Shown in pieces: positions 54,230 through 62,487 of a stretch of 64,000 nucleotides of DNA. A program made the translations under genes and the position numbers. The notes below the pieces were generated by a model. That model was not told the DNA's origin. It searched no databases and was given only the letters and a program-made list of their open reading frames with translations. Within the stretch, counting starts at the first letter, position 1, and every line of letters starts with the position of its first letter. The stretch is from Flavobacterium kingsejongi. Lineage in GTDB: Bacteria; Bacteroidota; Bacteroidia; Flavobacteriales; Flavobacteriaceae. The stretch spans positions 62,001 through 126,000 of the forward strand of contig NZ_CP020919.1 in assembly GCF_003076475.1 (NCBI RefSeq), written 5' to 3'.

Positions 54230-54369
54230 ATCAAAAAAAACTTTTTACTATCTATCATTCTGTTTGCTATTATTCTGTCAATGCACAAAATAAAACTCAT
54301 GCAAATCTGTATCAGAAAATAATAAAATTAAATGTATCACCTTTACAGATGCACCTGAAGGACTTATGA
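54230..54369 (+). pseudogene. Decayed small secreted-protein gene
   Basis: From ATC (replacing ATG) the frame gives a leader, KKNFLLSIILFAIILS, then a one-base shift leads to AQNKTHANLYQKIIKLNVS and ends at a stop. The leader plus AQ cut site is typical of secreted proteins here. Two lesions (start codon, frameshift) mark it as decayed. The identity of the mature part is unknown. Confidence 0.45.
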
Positions 54370-54389
54370 CGAGCATTTTTATGTTAACC

Positions 54390-54896
54390 TTACAGCTGTT
54401 TTTCTAAATAGATAAATTCCAATGGCTCATCTGAAATATTAATATGGATTTCGCTTTCTGGAAAAGCTTCTCTTTCCCCTGTTTCAACATAACCATGACG
54501 CTTATACCAGGCAATAAGCTCTGCACGAACCGAAACAACTGTCATAATAATAGATGATAATCCCAAAGTTGCAGCATGAATTTCAGCCTCTGCCAACATC
54601 TTTTTTCCAATCCCGCTATTTTGCAATTCAGGTGAAACCGTTAATAAGCCCAAATACAGTTGGTGCTCTTTCGCTACAAACAGAACTGAACCAATAATCT
54701 GGTCGTTATCTGTAAATTTCAGAAATGTATTTTTAGGTTCTAGGATGATCTCGGTCAGTTCTTTTTCAGTTGTTCTTTTTCCGGCCAGTAAATGGCTTTC
54801 TGTAGTCCAGCCTTTTTTAGAAGTTTCCCCTCTATAGGCAGAATTGATTAAAGTAGTCAATGCAGGAATATCGTGTAATGTTGCTTTTGTGATCAT
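54390..54896 (-). CDS. GNAT-family N-acetyltransferase
   Basis: From the ATG at 54896 the protein has 168 residues. The GNAT fold is seen as ITKATLHDIPALTTLINSAYRG at the start, then LGLLTVSPELQNSGIGKKMLAEAEIHA with the acetyl-CoA loop (SGIGKKM), and WYKRHGYVETGEREAFPE. An upstream ATG at 55001 would add 35 residues of poorly conserved, hydrophobic sequence and would start inside the preceding terminator, so 54896 is better. Substrate unknown. Confidence 0.9.
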   Translation of the reverse strand: MITKATLHDIPALTTLINSAYRGETSKKGWTTESHLLAGKRTTEKELTEIILEPKNTFLKFTDNDQIIGSVLFVAKEHQLYLGLLTVSPELQNSGIGKKMLAEAEIHAATLGLSSIIMTVVSVRAELIAWYKRHGYVETGEREAFPESEIHINISDEPLEFIYLEKQL

Positions 54897-54984
54897 GAAT
54901 AAATCAAGTAATTTCAGTTTGTTTTCAAGATTTAAAAATAGGAATAAAATCTTAATGATTTGAAAATCCTTCATGACGGTTATG

Positions 54985-55023
54985 AAGCAAAAAACCATCA
55001 AATCGCTTTGATGGTTTTTTGCT
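54985..55023 (-). terminator. Terminator after the rhodanese gene
   Basis: GCAAAAAACCATCAAA ... TTTGATGGTTTTTTGC forms a long hairpin with A/T runs, 16 bases past the stop at 55039. The CCATCAAA/TTTGATGG arm is the same as in the tRNA-fMet copy 2 terminator, but the rest differs. Confidence 0.85.
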
Positions 55024-55038
55024 TCTATCTGGTTTTAT

Positions 55039-55428
55039 TTATTGCTCTAATGGTTTTCCCGCTTCTTTCCAGGCATCTGCCCCACCATCCAGCTCTACAA
55101 TCGTTTTAAAGCCCGATGCTTTCATAATTTCCACGGCTTCGGCACTTCGTGATCCTGCTTTGCAATACACATATACCGGCTGACTTTTATCCAGTGTAGT
55201 GATCCGTTTTTTGAAATCCTGATCGTACAAATGAATATTTTGTGCATTTTTCAAATGTCCCTGGCTAAACTCCTTAGGCGTCCTTACATCGACCAGTTGT
55301 ACTTTGTTGTTGTTTGTTTGCTGATAAAATTCCTGTGCCGGTACTAGGACAGCTGTTTCTTTTGTCTGTGACTGGCAGGCTGTAAGGCTCATCAATATAA
55401 CCAGTAGGCAATATACTTTCGTTTTCAT
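55039..55428 (-). CDS. Rhodanese-like lipoprotein
   Basis: The protein has 129 residues with leader LVILMSLTACQSQTK (Cys18). The rhodanese domain shows LVDVRTPKEFSQGHLKNAQNI and the active-site loop VYVYCKAGSRSAEAV, whose Cys takes up a sulfur. Single-domain lipid-anchored rhodaneses carry sulfane sulfur or act in envelope redox/sulfur traffic. It stands alone. Confidence 0.93.
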   Translation of the reverse strand: MKTKVYCLLVILMSLTACQSQTKETAVLVPAQEFYQQTNNNKVQLVDVRTPKEFSQGHLKNAQNIHLYDQDFKKRITTLDKSQPVYVYCKAGSRSAEAVEIMKASGFKTIVELDGGADAWKEAGKPLEQ

Positions 55429-55634
55429 TATAAATTAGTTTTTACAAAAATACAAATTTTGACCGAACCCACTTAAAAACAGGCCTTAGGATGCAAATAA
55501 CTGTCCCTCAATTAAAAAGTTTTAAAAATTATATTATTTTTTAAAAACTTTGAAAAAAAAAAGTGATATTTGCACCGCTAATAAAATCAAGCAAATCCCT
55601 TTAAAATCAAGGGGTTAAATTTTAAACTTGCGTT

Positions 55635-56081
55635 ATGAAAAGAATTGTTGAGCATAGAAAGCTATTAGGGGTTGATAAAACCGTTACTTTAAAAGAATTA
55701 AAAACGATTTACAGAAATGTAATGAAGGATAGTCATCCTGACAAATTTGTAAATGATGACGAAGGAAAATTACAGGCTGAAGAAAAAAGTAAAACTGTTA
55801 TTGAAGCGTATCATTTCCTTGTAAGTATCAATGCTGAAACACAGGAAAAATACCGTGAGGAATATATTGAAACGACTACAAAATCCAATATTCAGGATTT
55901 TTACTTCGAAAAACAAATCCTAAAAGTAACACACTTTGACGGTAATAGCTACGAATATATCGGTGTGCCGAAAAATACGTATATCAAAATGGTGAATGCA
56001 GAATCGCCAAGCCGTTTTGCAAGAAGACACATCTACGGTAGTTTCATCTACAGAAAATCAGGTGAAGCTGTCGAAAACTAA
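55635..56081 (+). CDS. J-domain-like plus KTSC-domain protein
   Basis: The protein has 148 residues. The N-terminal part (about 1-75) is J-domain-like with HPDK at 34-37 (MKDSHPDKFVND). The C-terminal part (about 90-145) has FDGNSYEYIGVPKNTYIKMV and SPSRFARRHIYGSF, the KTSC domain. KTSC proteins are linked to lysyl-tRNA synthetase-like and nucleic-acid contexts, role unclear; the pairing with a J-like part suggests interaction with DnaK. The gene has its own terminator and is directly before the IS3 element. Confidence 0.88.
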   Translation: MKRIVEHRKLLGVDKTVTLKELKTIYRNVMKDSHPDKFVNDDEGKLQAEEKSKTVIEAYHFLVSINAETQEKYREEYIETTTKSNIQDFYFEKQILKVTHFDGNSYEYIGVPKNTYIKMVNAESPSRFARRHIYGSFIYRKSGEAVEN

Positions 56082-56098
56082 GACTTCATTTTTACATA

Positions 56099-56135
56099 TA
56101 AAAAAACCATCAGCACAAACTGATGGTTTTTTCTT
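56099..56135 (+). terminator. Terminator after the KTSC gene
   Basis: AAAAAAACCATCAG-CACAAA-CTGATGGTTTTTT hairpin followed by a pyrimidine run, 18 bases after the stop. Confidence 0.88.
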
Positions 56136-56194
56136 TTCATAGTGTCTAGTCCTAGAATAGCAATACAGGATTAATAATAATAAAAGTACATTTT

Positions 56195-57052
56195 TTAGAC
56201 AGAAGTAGCTTCATGGTTACTTCTGTTTTTTGTTTTATAGGTTTTCATTTCTATTTCTTTTTGCTGATGCATTTGCATCGGAGTAAGCATATGATTAGAG
56301 CAATGCGGTCTTACTAGATTATAAATCTGTATAGATTCCTTAACTACTAACTTAATAATATTAAGTTGCTGATCATTATACCTATCTACTAAAAACTCCT
56401 GTTTTAATATTCCATTTACCCTTTCAGCGACCGCATTTTGATATGGATCATAAGACTCAGTCATGCTACAGCGCAGGTTTTTAGTCTTGCGTATCACTTT
56501 TTGATATTCATCAGAACAATATTGTATACCTCTATCTGAGTGATGGATTAACGACAAACAACTATTTTTCCTGCTCTTAAGAGCCATTTGTAAAGCTTTA
56601 AGACTATTTTCGGCATTTAAATTAGTAGCTACATTAAATCCCATGATCCGTTTTGAATATGCATCTGTTACTAAGCTTAAATAGCAGGGCTTACTTCTTT
56701 TTCCGATGTATGTAATATCGGATACCCAAACCTGTTCAGGACGTATTATTTTTAAGTTTTCAATTAAATTCTTGTGTTTTTTAAAACGATGATATGAGTT
56801 AGTCGTAATATGATAGCTCCGTTTTGGAGATATTAGCAGATGGTTTACTTTGAGGATATTAAAAAACATATCTCTTCCAATCTTCAATGCTCTAAGCTCC
56901 TGGTTTAATAAATAATACAACTTTCTCGTACCGATACGAGGCATTTTCATCCTAATCTTTCTTACCATAAGAATGACTTGTTCAGACTTTGATTGCTTTA
57001 AGATTTTTCTTTTAATGCTACGATAATAGACCTGCCTGTCTATCCCGAACAA
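56195..57052 (-). CDS. IS3 transposase OrfB (DDE domain)
   Basis: The protein has 285 residues read from a TTG, with DDE residues in WVSDITYIG, HHSDRGIQY and NAVAERVNGILKQEF. In IS3 elements OrfB is normally made as an OrfAB fusion by a -1 slip; its frame is open upstream across the orfA end, and the A-rich AAAAACAAACC at the orfA stop region is a fitting slip site. Confidence 0.92.
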   Translation of the reverse strand: MFGIDRQVYYRSIKRKILKQSKSEQVILMVRKIRMKMPRIGTRKLYYLLNQELRALKIGRDMFFNILKVNHLLISPKRSYHITTNSYHRFKKHKNLIENLKIIRPEQVWVSDITYIGKRSKPCYLSLVTDAYSKRIMGFNVATNLNAENSLKALQMALKSRKNSCLSLIHHSDRGIQYCSDEYQKVIRKTKNLRCSMTESYDPYQNAVAERVNGILKQEFLVDRYNDQQLNIIKLVVKESIQIYNLVRPHCSNHMLTPMQMHQQKEIEMKTYKTKNRSNHEATSV

Positions 57053-57066
57053 ACTACAGGTAAAAC

Positions 57067-57495
57067 CTAAGGTTTGTTTTTGTTCTTCTTTAAATAGGAC
57101 AATTGTTCGGGTGATGAGTTTTTTCGGATATCGATATTATATTCTTTCTCTGCAATATCAATAAGCATATCAAAAATAATAGCTTTCTTATCCGTAAAAT
57201 TAACTTGTTGCTCCAGATGAGCTTTCTGTTTTTCAAGAAGCGTAACTTTAGCTTCGAGTTCCATGATTTGCTGTTCAGGTGTTTTAGCCATTTGAGATGG
57301 GGTTTGGGTTTCCCAATCAAAGTTACCAAATTTTCTAAGCCAACTAACAACTGTTGAACGTGCTTGCACACCATATTTTTTACAAGCTCCATGTGTAGAT
57401 AACTCTCCTCGTTCAATCTCATGGACGATTTGCAATTTGAGAGACATACTGTAATCTCGCTGGGTTCGCTTTACATAATTTTTCTCTTTAGACAT
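57067..57495 (-). CDS. IS3 transposase OrfA (helix-turn-helix)
   Basis: The protein has 142 residues with the IS3 OrfA HTH (SLKLQIVHEIERGELSTHGA to VVSWLRKFGN) and a coiled-coil leucine zipper (LEAKVTLLEKQKAHLEQQV). It binds the element ends and forms the start of OrfAB. The element looks intact. Confidence 0.92.
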   Translation of the reverse strand: MSKEKNYVKRTQRDYSMSLKLQIVHEIERGELSTHGACKKYGVQARSTVVSWLRKFGNFDWETQTPSQMAKTPEQQIMELEAKVTLLEKQKAHLEQQVNFTDKKAIIFDMLIDIAEKEYNIDIRKNSSPEQLSYLKKNKNKP

Positions 57496-57555
57496 AATTG
57501 AGTTTTTTTTTGTATCGCTATTTCAGGACGGGACATAGCAATTGATTCACAACTT

Positions 57556-59943
57556 TTATTTTGGGGCAAAAAGTTTCTGTTTTCGTTTTTTGGTTTTGCT
57601 CATTTCCAGTTCCGACTGGGGATGCTCCACCTCATCCTGATTGCTCAGGTGTTTATTAATACTCAGACGGGCTATTAAATAACTGATTGTAGATTCAGCT
57701 CCCTGATTCAGGTTTACGCTTTTTTCTTCCAATCCATCATAACAACCACCCGTACAAGGGTTGTAAATAATCTGGCTCAAATGGTTATTACCCAGGAACC
57801 AGTTGAAAGCTATTTCCATTTTCTCCAGGTAACTCGGTTCTTTGAAAATATCATGGAATTTACGCAGCGCCATGATTGTATAGGCTACATCAATAGGCTG
57901 TTCTCCAAAATCTTCTTTTTCTTCTCCTTTAATATGCCAGCTACGGTTAGAGATTACTTTAATTCCAGTCTCACTGAACGTATTTTTCAATAGGAAATCA
58001 AAGGATTCTTTGGCCACTTCTTTGTATACACTGTCTGTAGTGATCGCATACGCACATAATACAGCTTCAGGAAGCACACTATTCGCATAAGTAAGGTAGC
58101 TTTCAAACCACATCCAGTCGGAAACAGATACATGACGGTACATTTGTACCAATCGATCTGCCAGCAATCGGGTGTAATTTATTACTTCTACGATTTCTTC
58201 ATCGCGGTTATAATAATACAGTCCTTTTATCGCGAATGCCATCGCTCTTGGCGAATGCATATCATTCAGCCTGCCCAGGGATTTGTGGAACAGTATTTTG
58301 GCCTTGATGGACATGTCTTCCGGAATGATGTCGGTAAGAGACGCTAAATAGCCTAAAGCCCATATCGCCCTCCCATTGGAATCGGACAAATTATCATCCC
58401 CGTTCTGATCGGTAAATTGTTTATTAATATCGACATAGTTGAGGAAACTTCCATCAGGCTGCTGACAGAACTCGATAAAATTCAAATATGTGCTCAGGTA
58501 TTCCAAATCACGATTATCCAACGTCAATTTGAAATGCTGCCCTACAGCAATCATAGCTCTCGCGTTATCATCTAAGGTATAACCCGATTCTAAATCGGGA
58601 TGGTTTATTTTTGAGAATTGCAACATTCCGAAATCTGTCGTCATTTTTTTCAAATGCGCCAGGTTGATCTCTGGATTTCTATAATGAAGCTGTATGTTTC
58701 CCGGTTGTTTCTTATTCGCTAAACGCTGGAATAATTTAGCATGTGCTACCGCTGCGTTTTCCCATGCTGTTGGTGCTATTTTATGCAATCCATTAACAAT
58801 GATATTTTTTCTAAGTTCTGGGTTAGACAACAGGCGATTTACCGCTGTAGCCAATTGTTCCGGTTGGTCAAAATCAATCAGGATGCCTGTATTGCCATCC
58901 AGCATTTCTTTAGCGTGAGGGATTGGCGTAGAAATAATAGGGCAACCACAGCTCATCGCATAAGAGAAAGTACCACTTACGGCCTGATTAGGGTCTTTAG
59001 AGGTGAAAAGATAGATATCCGTAAGCTGCAGGTATTCAAGCAGTGCTTCTAACTTCACATACTCATTAATAAACGTTACATTTTTCTCCAGCCCTAATGA
59101 CGCTACTATGCCTTCCAGTTTATTACGGTACAGCTCTCCTTCCTCTTTCATCAAGGTAGGATGTGTTTTTCCAATAATTAAAAACAAAACTTCAGGCTGT
59201 TCTTTTATGATTGCAGGTAAAGCATTTAAAGTAGTTTCAATACTTTTACCAGGTCCTAATAATCCAAAAGTAGACAGTATTTTTCTATCCTGAAAACCAT
59301 ATTTGGCTTTTAGCTCTTCCCTGTCAGTATGGGCAACGAGGTGGGTTCCATGAGGGATTATTGTAATATCTGCTTCTACTACACCATAATCGCGGATTAA
59401 AAGCTGTGAGGCATTTTGTGTCATTACGACAACTGAAGAAACATGGTCTAAAATATCCAAAACATTCTGCTTGAATGCTTCATTCGGATTCGGCAATACG
59501 GTATGAAAAACAATCGTAACCGGTTTCTTTAACTTCGCTAAGAAGGCCACAAATTCTTTTTCTTTTTTCACATAAAAACCAAATTCGTGCTGAATTACCA
59601 CCAATTTAATTTTATCGTTTTCATTGATTTCTGTAGCTGCTTCATCAAAAGAATCTTTTTCTGAAGTATCCAGAATATAGTCTACATTTTTATTGGTGTA
59701 GGTATGTTTTTCGTTTTCATTCTCCAGAGCACATATTTTCAGTTCAAATGAATGATGAAATTTAGCGTTCATAACATCAATCAAATCTTCGGTATAGGTT
59801 GCAATCCCGCATTCTCTTGGAGGATAACTGGAGATAAATAAAATCTGAGGCAGTTCATTTTTATTAATCGGATAATTAATCTCATTAACAGAACGTACTC
59901 TTCTTGACAACAATGTAGTTAGTGGCTTTGGTGGGGTCTTCAT
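57556..59943 (-). CDS. Two-domain GT4 glycosyltransferase with C-terminal helical (alpha/alpha-barrel-like) domain
   Basis: The protein has 795 residues. The N-terminal half (about 30-420) is a GT-B glycosyltransferase of family 4: PRECGIATYTEDLI, IIPHGTHLVAH, FGLLGPGKSIETTLNAL, and a donor loop near SKDPNQAVSGTFSYAMSCGCPIIST. The C-terminal 350 residues are helical with repeats (GRAIWALGYLASL, RAMAFAIKGLYYYNRDEE, YTIMALRKFHDIF), like an alpha/alpha toroid. Such two-part proteins may transfer and process mannan- or related glycans. Donor and acceptor are unknown. No signal peptide. Confidence 0.85.
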   Translation of the reverse strand: MKTPPKPLTTLLSRRVRSVNEINYPINKNELPQILFISSYPPRECGIATYTEDLIDVMNAKFHHSFELKICALENENEKHTYTNKNVDYILDTSEKDSFDEAATEINENDKIKLVVIQHEFGFYVKKEKEFVAFLAKLKKPVTIVFHTVLPNPNEAFKQNVLDILDHVSSVVVMTQNASQLLIRDYGVVEADITIIPHGTHLVAHTDREELKAKYGFQDRKILSTFGLLGPGKSIETTLNALPAIIKEQPEVLFLIIGKTHPTLMKEEGELYRNKLEGIVASLGLEKNVTFINEYVKLEALLEYLQLTDIYLFTSKDPNQAVSGTFSYAMSCGCPIISTPIPHAKEMLDGNTGILIDFDQPEQLATAVNRLLSNPELRKNIIVNGLHKIAPTAWENAAVAHAKLFQRLANKKQPGNIQLHYRNPEINLAHLKKMTTDFGMLQFSKINHPDLESGYTLDDNARAMIAVGQHFKLTLDNRDLEYLSTYLNFIEFCQQPDGSFLNYVDINKQFTDQNGDDNLSDSNGRAIWALGYLASLTDIIPEDMSIKAKILFHKSLGRLNDMHSPRAMAFAIKGLYYYNRDEEIVEVINYTRLLADRLVQMYRHVSVSDWMWFESYLTYANSVLPEAVLCAYAITTDSVYKEVAKESFDFLLKNTFSETGIKVISNRSWHIKGEEKEDFGEQPIDVAYTIMALRKFHDIFKEPSYLEKMEIAFNWFLGNNHLSQIIYNPCTGGCYDGLEEKSVNLNQGAESTISYLIARLSINKHLSNQDEVEHPQSELEMSKTKKRKQKLFAPK

Positions 59944-60215
59944 AGTATCTTCTTTTGATTTGGGTTAGAAACTGTAATCGCTTTTATAATCTTTACAGTC
60001 ATCGTTTTAAACGATATCCGATAAAAACTAAAACAAAAAAAAGTTTGTTTGGAAACGAGGTGTAAAATTGCTCTATTAAAATCTAAAACCTGTTACACTA
60101 CTTTTTTTATTTGTTACACTTTTTACATATTCCCTAATCAACCGAAGATAAATTTCAACCCCAAAAAAAACAGGATATCTCTTTTTCTCCTTAAACAATC
60201 AGCATTCAAAGGCAC
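59944..60215. other. Intergenic gap before the GT4 gene
   Basis: This AT-rich gap has A-runs and no supportable gene. A short plus-strand frame (60049-60240) has no recognisable features and overlaps the kinase gene end. Confidence 0.4.
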
Positions 60216-61091
60216 TTACGGAATTGCCACTTTCAGTTGATGTTTTAAAATTTTTATATTCAGCAGATCCAGTTCACCACAATATTCGCCGTCAATCTGA
60301 AAACTAACAGGGAAATTTGTTTGTATTTGTGCCGCTTCAGTTGAGATAATTTCTACATCATCTGATTCTACAGGCATATTTCCGGAAAGTATTTTCCCAA
60401 AAACAATAAGATCCAGGTTTCGCAGTATTACAATTTCAAACTTACCATCGTTCATTTTACCGTTTGGGTTTATAGTCACCCCGGTGCCATATTTCTGGGA
60501 GTTTGCAATTACGATCATTCTGGCTTCAGTCGTGAGCGTACGGCCTTGTGTGGTGATCGTTGCCTCAAAGGGATCCTTCAGGTCTTTTAGGGTTGTAATC
60601 GCATGCAGCATATAACCCCACTTACCGCGTACACTCCCGTTTTCGTAATTTTTGATCAACTCCGCATTGATCCCGATATCACTCAGGTGGAGACTTCTTT
60701 TATTATTGATACTGATCATATCCATATCCATGCAATTACCCAGGAAAGCGATCTCAAGATTTTCTTCAAGTGTATCGGGAAGGGCCAGATCCACAGAAAG
60801 CCCGTTTGCCGATCCTGCTGGTAATATACCCAGTATCACATCGTATTCTTCCACAGCTTCGGCAACCATTTTAATAGTACCATCCCCACCAGCAACGATA
60901 ATCCGTTCCGGCAGCACTTCACTACAAAGGGCACGTATTGCATCTTCATCATTCTTACCTGTAGTTTCGAATACTTTCAATGCTATGTTATGAGTACTGG
61001 CAAAAGCCGTGGCAGCAGTTATAATCTCCGATTTATCAACATCCCCGGATATGGGATTTACCACCAAAATATAATTCTTTTGCGCGCTCAT
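60216..61091 (-). CDS. Diacylglycerol-kinase-family lipid kinase
   Basis: From the ATG at 61091 the protein has 291 residues. GGDGT at 68-72 is the ATP-binding motif of the YegS/DgkB/sphingosine-kinase superfamily, preceded by VVNPISGDVDKSE and followed by GILPAGSANGLSVDLALP. Substrate could be diacylglycerol or another lipid alcohol. An ATG 20 codons upstream (61151) would extend into the divergent promoter region and lacks conserved sequence. The start is 62 bases from the divergent APP1 gene start. Confidence 0.93.
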   Translation of the reverse strand: MSAQKNYILVVNPISGDVDKSEIITAATAFASTHNIALKVFETTGKNDEDAIRALCSEVLPERIIVAGGDGTIKMVAEAVEEYDVILGILPAGSANGLSVDLALPDTLEENLEIAFLGNCMDMDMISINNKRSLHLSDIGINAELIKNYENGSVRGKWGYMLHAITTLKDLKDPFEATITTQGRTLTTEARMIVIANSQKYGTGVTINPNGKMNDGKFEIVILRNLDLIVFGKILSGNMPVESDDVEIISTEAAQIQTNFPVSFQIDGEYCGELDLLNIKILKHQLKVAIP

Positions 61092-61153
61092 ATTTCTTTT
61101 TTTGACATAAATGTAGTACTTTGTTACAACCAACTCCAAATGCATTAACATTT

Positions 61154-62122
61154 ATGAAACCAATTTTAAAGCTGTACCGGGGCTATGCCAATACGTCTGA
61201 ATTAATCGTTATGGGGCATGTATTCCGACCTACCCGTAAGGAAGATTATGATTTTCAGAAAAAACGCTTTAAAAATGCGAAATCCATCATTCGGATGTTT
61301 CGTATTAAAACACAGGCAAATGCCGATATCTACCTGCACCTGCATGGCGAAAAAATACATACTAAATCATTGGAGGATGGTCATTTTAAATTTTGTATTC
61401 CACTCCCGAAAGACATTGGCCACGGATGGAAAGATTACCACGTCAGCATCATGCACAATGGAGAAGAACTCATGGAGAAAGGTAGTTTTATCCGCCCATT
61501 CGAAGGAAAGTTAGGTTTCATTTCGGATATTGATGATACTTTTTTGGTATCGCATACGCGAAATCCTTTTAAAAAGCTCTATATCCTTTTATTCCGGAAT
61601 GTAAATGACCGGAAGATATTCGATGATGTCGTAGCGCATTACCAGGCTTTAAGCACCGCTGGACGCAACAAAAAAAATGAGCAAAATGCTTTTTTTTATG
61701 TCTCCAGCAGCGAATGGAACCTGTACCGCTTTATCGTAAAATTCACAGAACTGCACGAACTTCCCCGTGCGGTAATGCTCCTGAAAGATATCAAAACAAG
61801 CTTAACTGATTTTTTCCTGACAGGCCGAGGTGATCACAACCATAAATTTGATAAGATCAAGCATATCCTGGAGTTTTATCCACACCTCCACTATACCCTT
61901 TTAGGGGATGATTCGCAGCACGATCCCTTCCTCTATGAAGCAATTTGCAAAATATTTCCCGTTACCGTCACCGCAGTTTACATCCGTCAAACCGGAAAAC
62001 ATAAAAAAGAAAAGACAATAGCAGCCCTAAAAAATATCGAAAGCCTGAATGTCGCTACCTGTTATTTCAGGGATAGCAGCGAAGCGATAGCTCACTCTAA
62101 AAAAATCGGACTGATTAACTAA
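61154..62122 (+). CDS. APP1-family phosphatidate phosphatase
   Basis: From the ATG at 61154 the protein has 322 residues. The HAD-type catalytic motif DIDDT is at 125-129 (FISDIDDTFLVSHTRNPF), with SSSEWNLYRF and LLGDDSQHDPFLYE further on, the DUF2183/APP1 pattern. It should remove phosphate from phosphatidate or a related lipid. A start 11 codons upstream is possible but overlaps the kinase leader. The divergent lipid-kinase gene suggests opposing activities on the same lipid. Confidence 0.92.
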   Translation: MKPILKLYRGYANTSELIVMGHVFRPTRKEDYDFQKKRFKNAKSIIRMFRIKTQANADIYLHLHGEKIHTKSLEDGHFKFCIPLPKDIGHGWKDYHVSIMHNGEELMEKGSFIRPFEGKLGFISDIDDTFLVSHTRNPFKKLYILLFRNVNDRKIFDDVVAHYQALSTAGRNKKNEQNAFFYVSSSEWNLYRFIVKFTELHELPRAVMLLKDIKTSLTDFFLTGRGDHNHKFDKIKHILEFYPHLHYTLLGDDSQHDPFLYEAICKIFPVTVTAVYIRQTGKHKKEKTIAALKNIESLNVATCYFRDSSEAIAHSKKIGLIN

Positions 62123-62135
62123 CTAATACGCTATT

Positions 62136-62387
62136 ATGAATAGTATTCACCAACTTGAAAAAGGAAAGACCTATCGCGTCAAACAAGAATTCCGGGATTA
62201 TGATAACATCCTCCACAACCCCGGAAAAGAATGGGTTTTTATCGAGACTACTTTCCTTCCCTATCATTCCGGACTAAGCCTCTTTGTGATGGAAAATGGC
62301 GAAAGGAAACAGTACCGCTTCCAACAGGTACCGGAAGAGCAGGAAGCCCTACTGGCAAATTTCATGGACTATGTTGAAACCCTGTAA
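62136..62387 (+). CDS. DUF3601-type small protein
   Basis: The protein has 83 residues and the pattern LEKGKTYRVKQEFRDYDNILH, then GKEWVFIETTFLPYHSGLSLFV, which is DUF3601. It is 13 bases after the APP1 gene, so probably co-transcribed. Function unknown; a small beta fold is expected. Confidence 0.85.
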   Translation: MNSIHQLEKGKTYRVKQEFRDYDNILHNPGKEWVFIETTFLPYHSGLSLFVMENGERKQYRFQQVPEEQEALLANFMDYVETL

Positions 62388-62413
62388 TACATTTCCGAAA
62401 AGAATAGCACTAA

Positions 62414-62441
62414 AAAAAGCATCCCGGAGAGGATGCTTTTT
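62414..62441 (+). terminator. Terminator after the DUF3601 gene
   Basis: AAAAAGCATCC-CGGAGA-GGATGCTTTTT hairpin followed by AT-rich DNA, 26 bases after the stop; it can also serve the convergent ABC-F gene. Confidence 0.88.
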
Positions 62442-62487
62442 ATGTAAAACCGATAAGGGATTACTACTGTGCTGTTATCGTACAGAA

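Larger units (their letters stand above)
56143..57535 (-). mobile_element. IS3-family insertion sequence with 3-bp target duplication
   Basis: Ends match as inverted repeats: TGTCTAGTCCTAGAATAGC at 56143 and, reversed, TGTCCCGTCCTGAAATAGC ending at 57535. TAG flanks both ends (56140-56142 and 57536-57538), a 3-bp target duplication as expected for IS3. The element is 1393 bases. OrfA (57067-57495) and orfB (56195-57052) are in different frames, the IS3 layout with programmed frameshift. It has inserted 20 bases downstream of the stop of the GT4 gene. Confidence 0.9.

Noticed and set aside
54990..55023. Third copy of the tRNA-linked direct repeat, which would mark the right end of the island
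   Set aside because: Only the CCATCAAA/TTTGATGG arms of a terminator hairpin match; the CGCTACTAAGT part is absent. A similar arm also occurs in the terminator at 56099.
62136..62387. The small gene after APP1 as a chance frame
   Set aside because: Its sequence fits DUF3601 and it has close spacing to the upstream gene, so it was kept as a gene.
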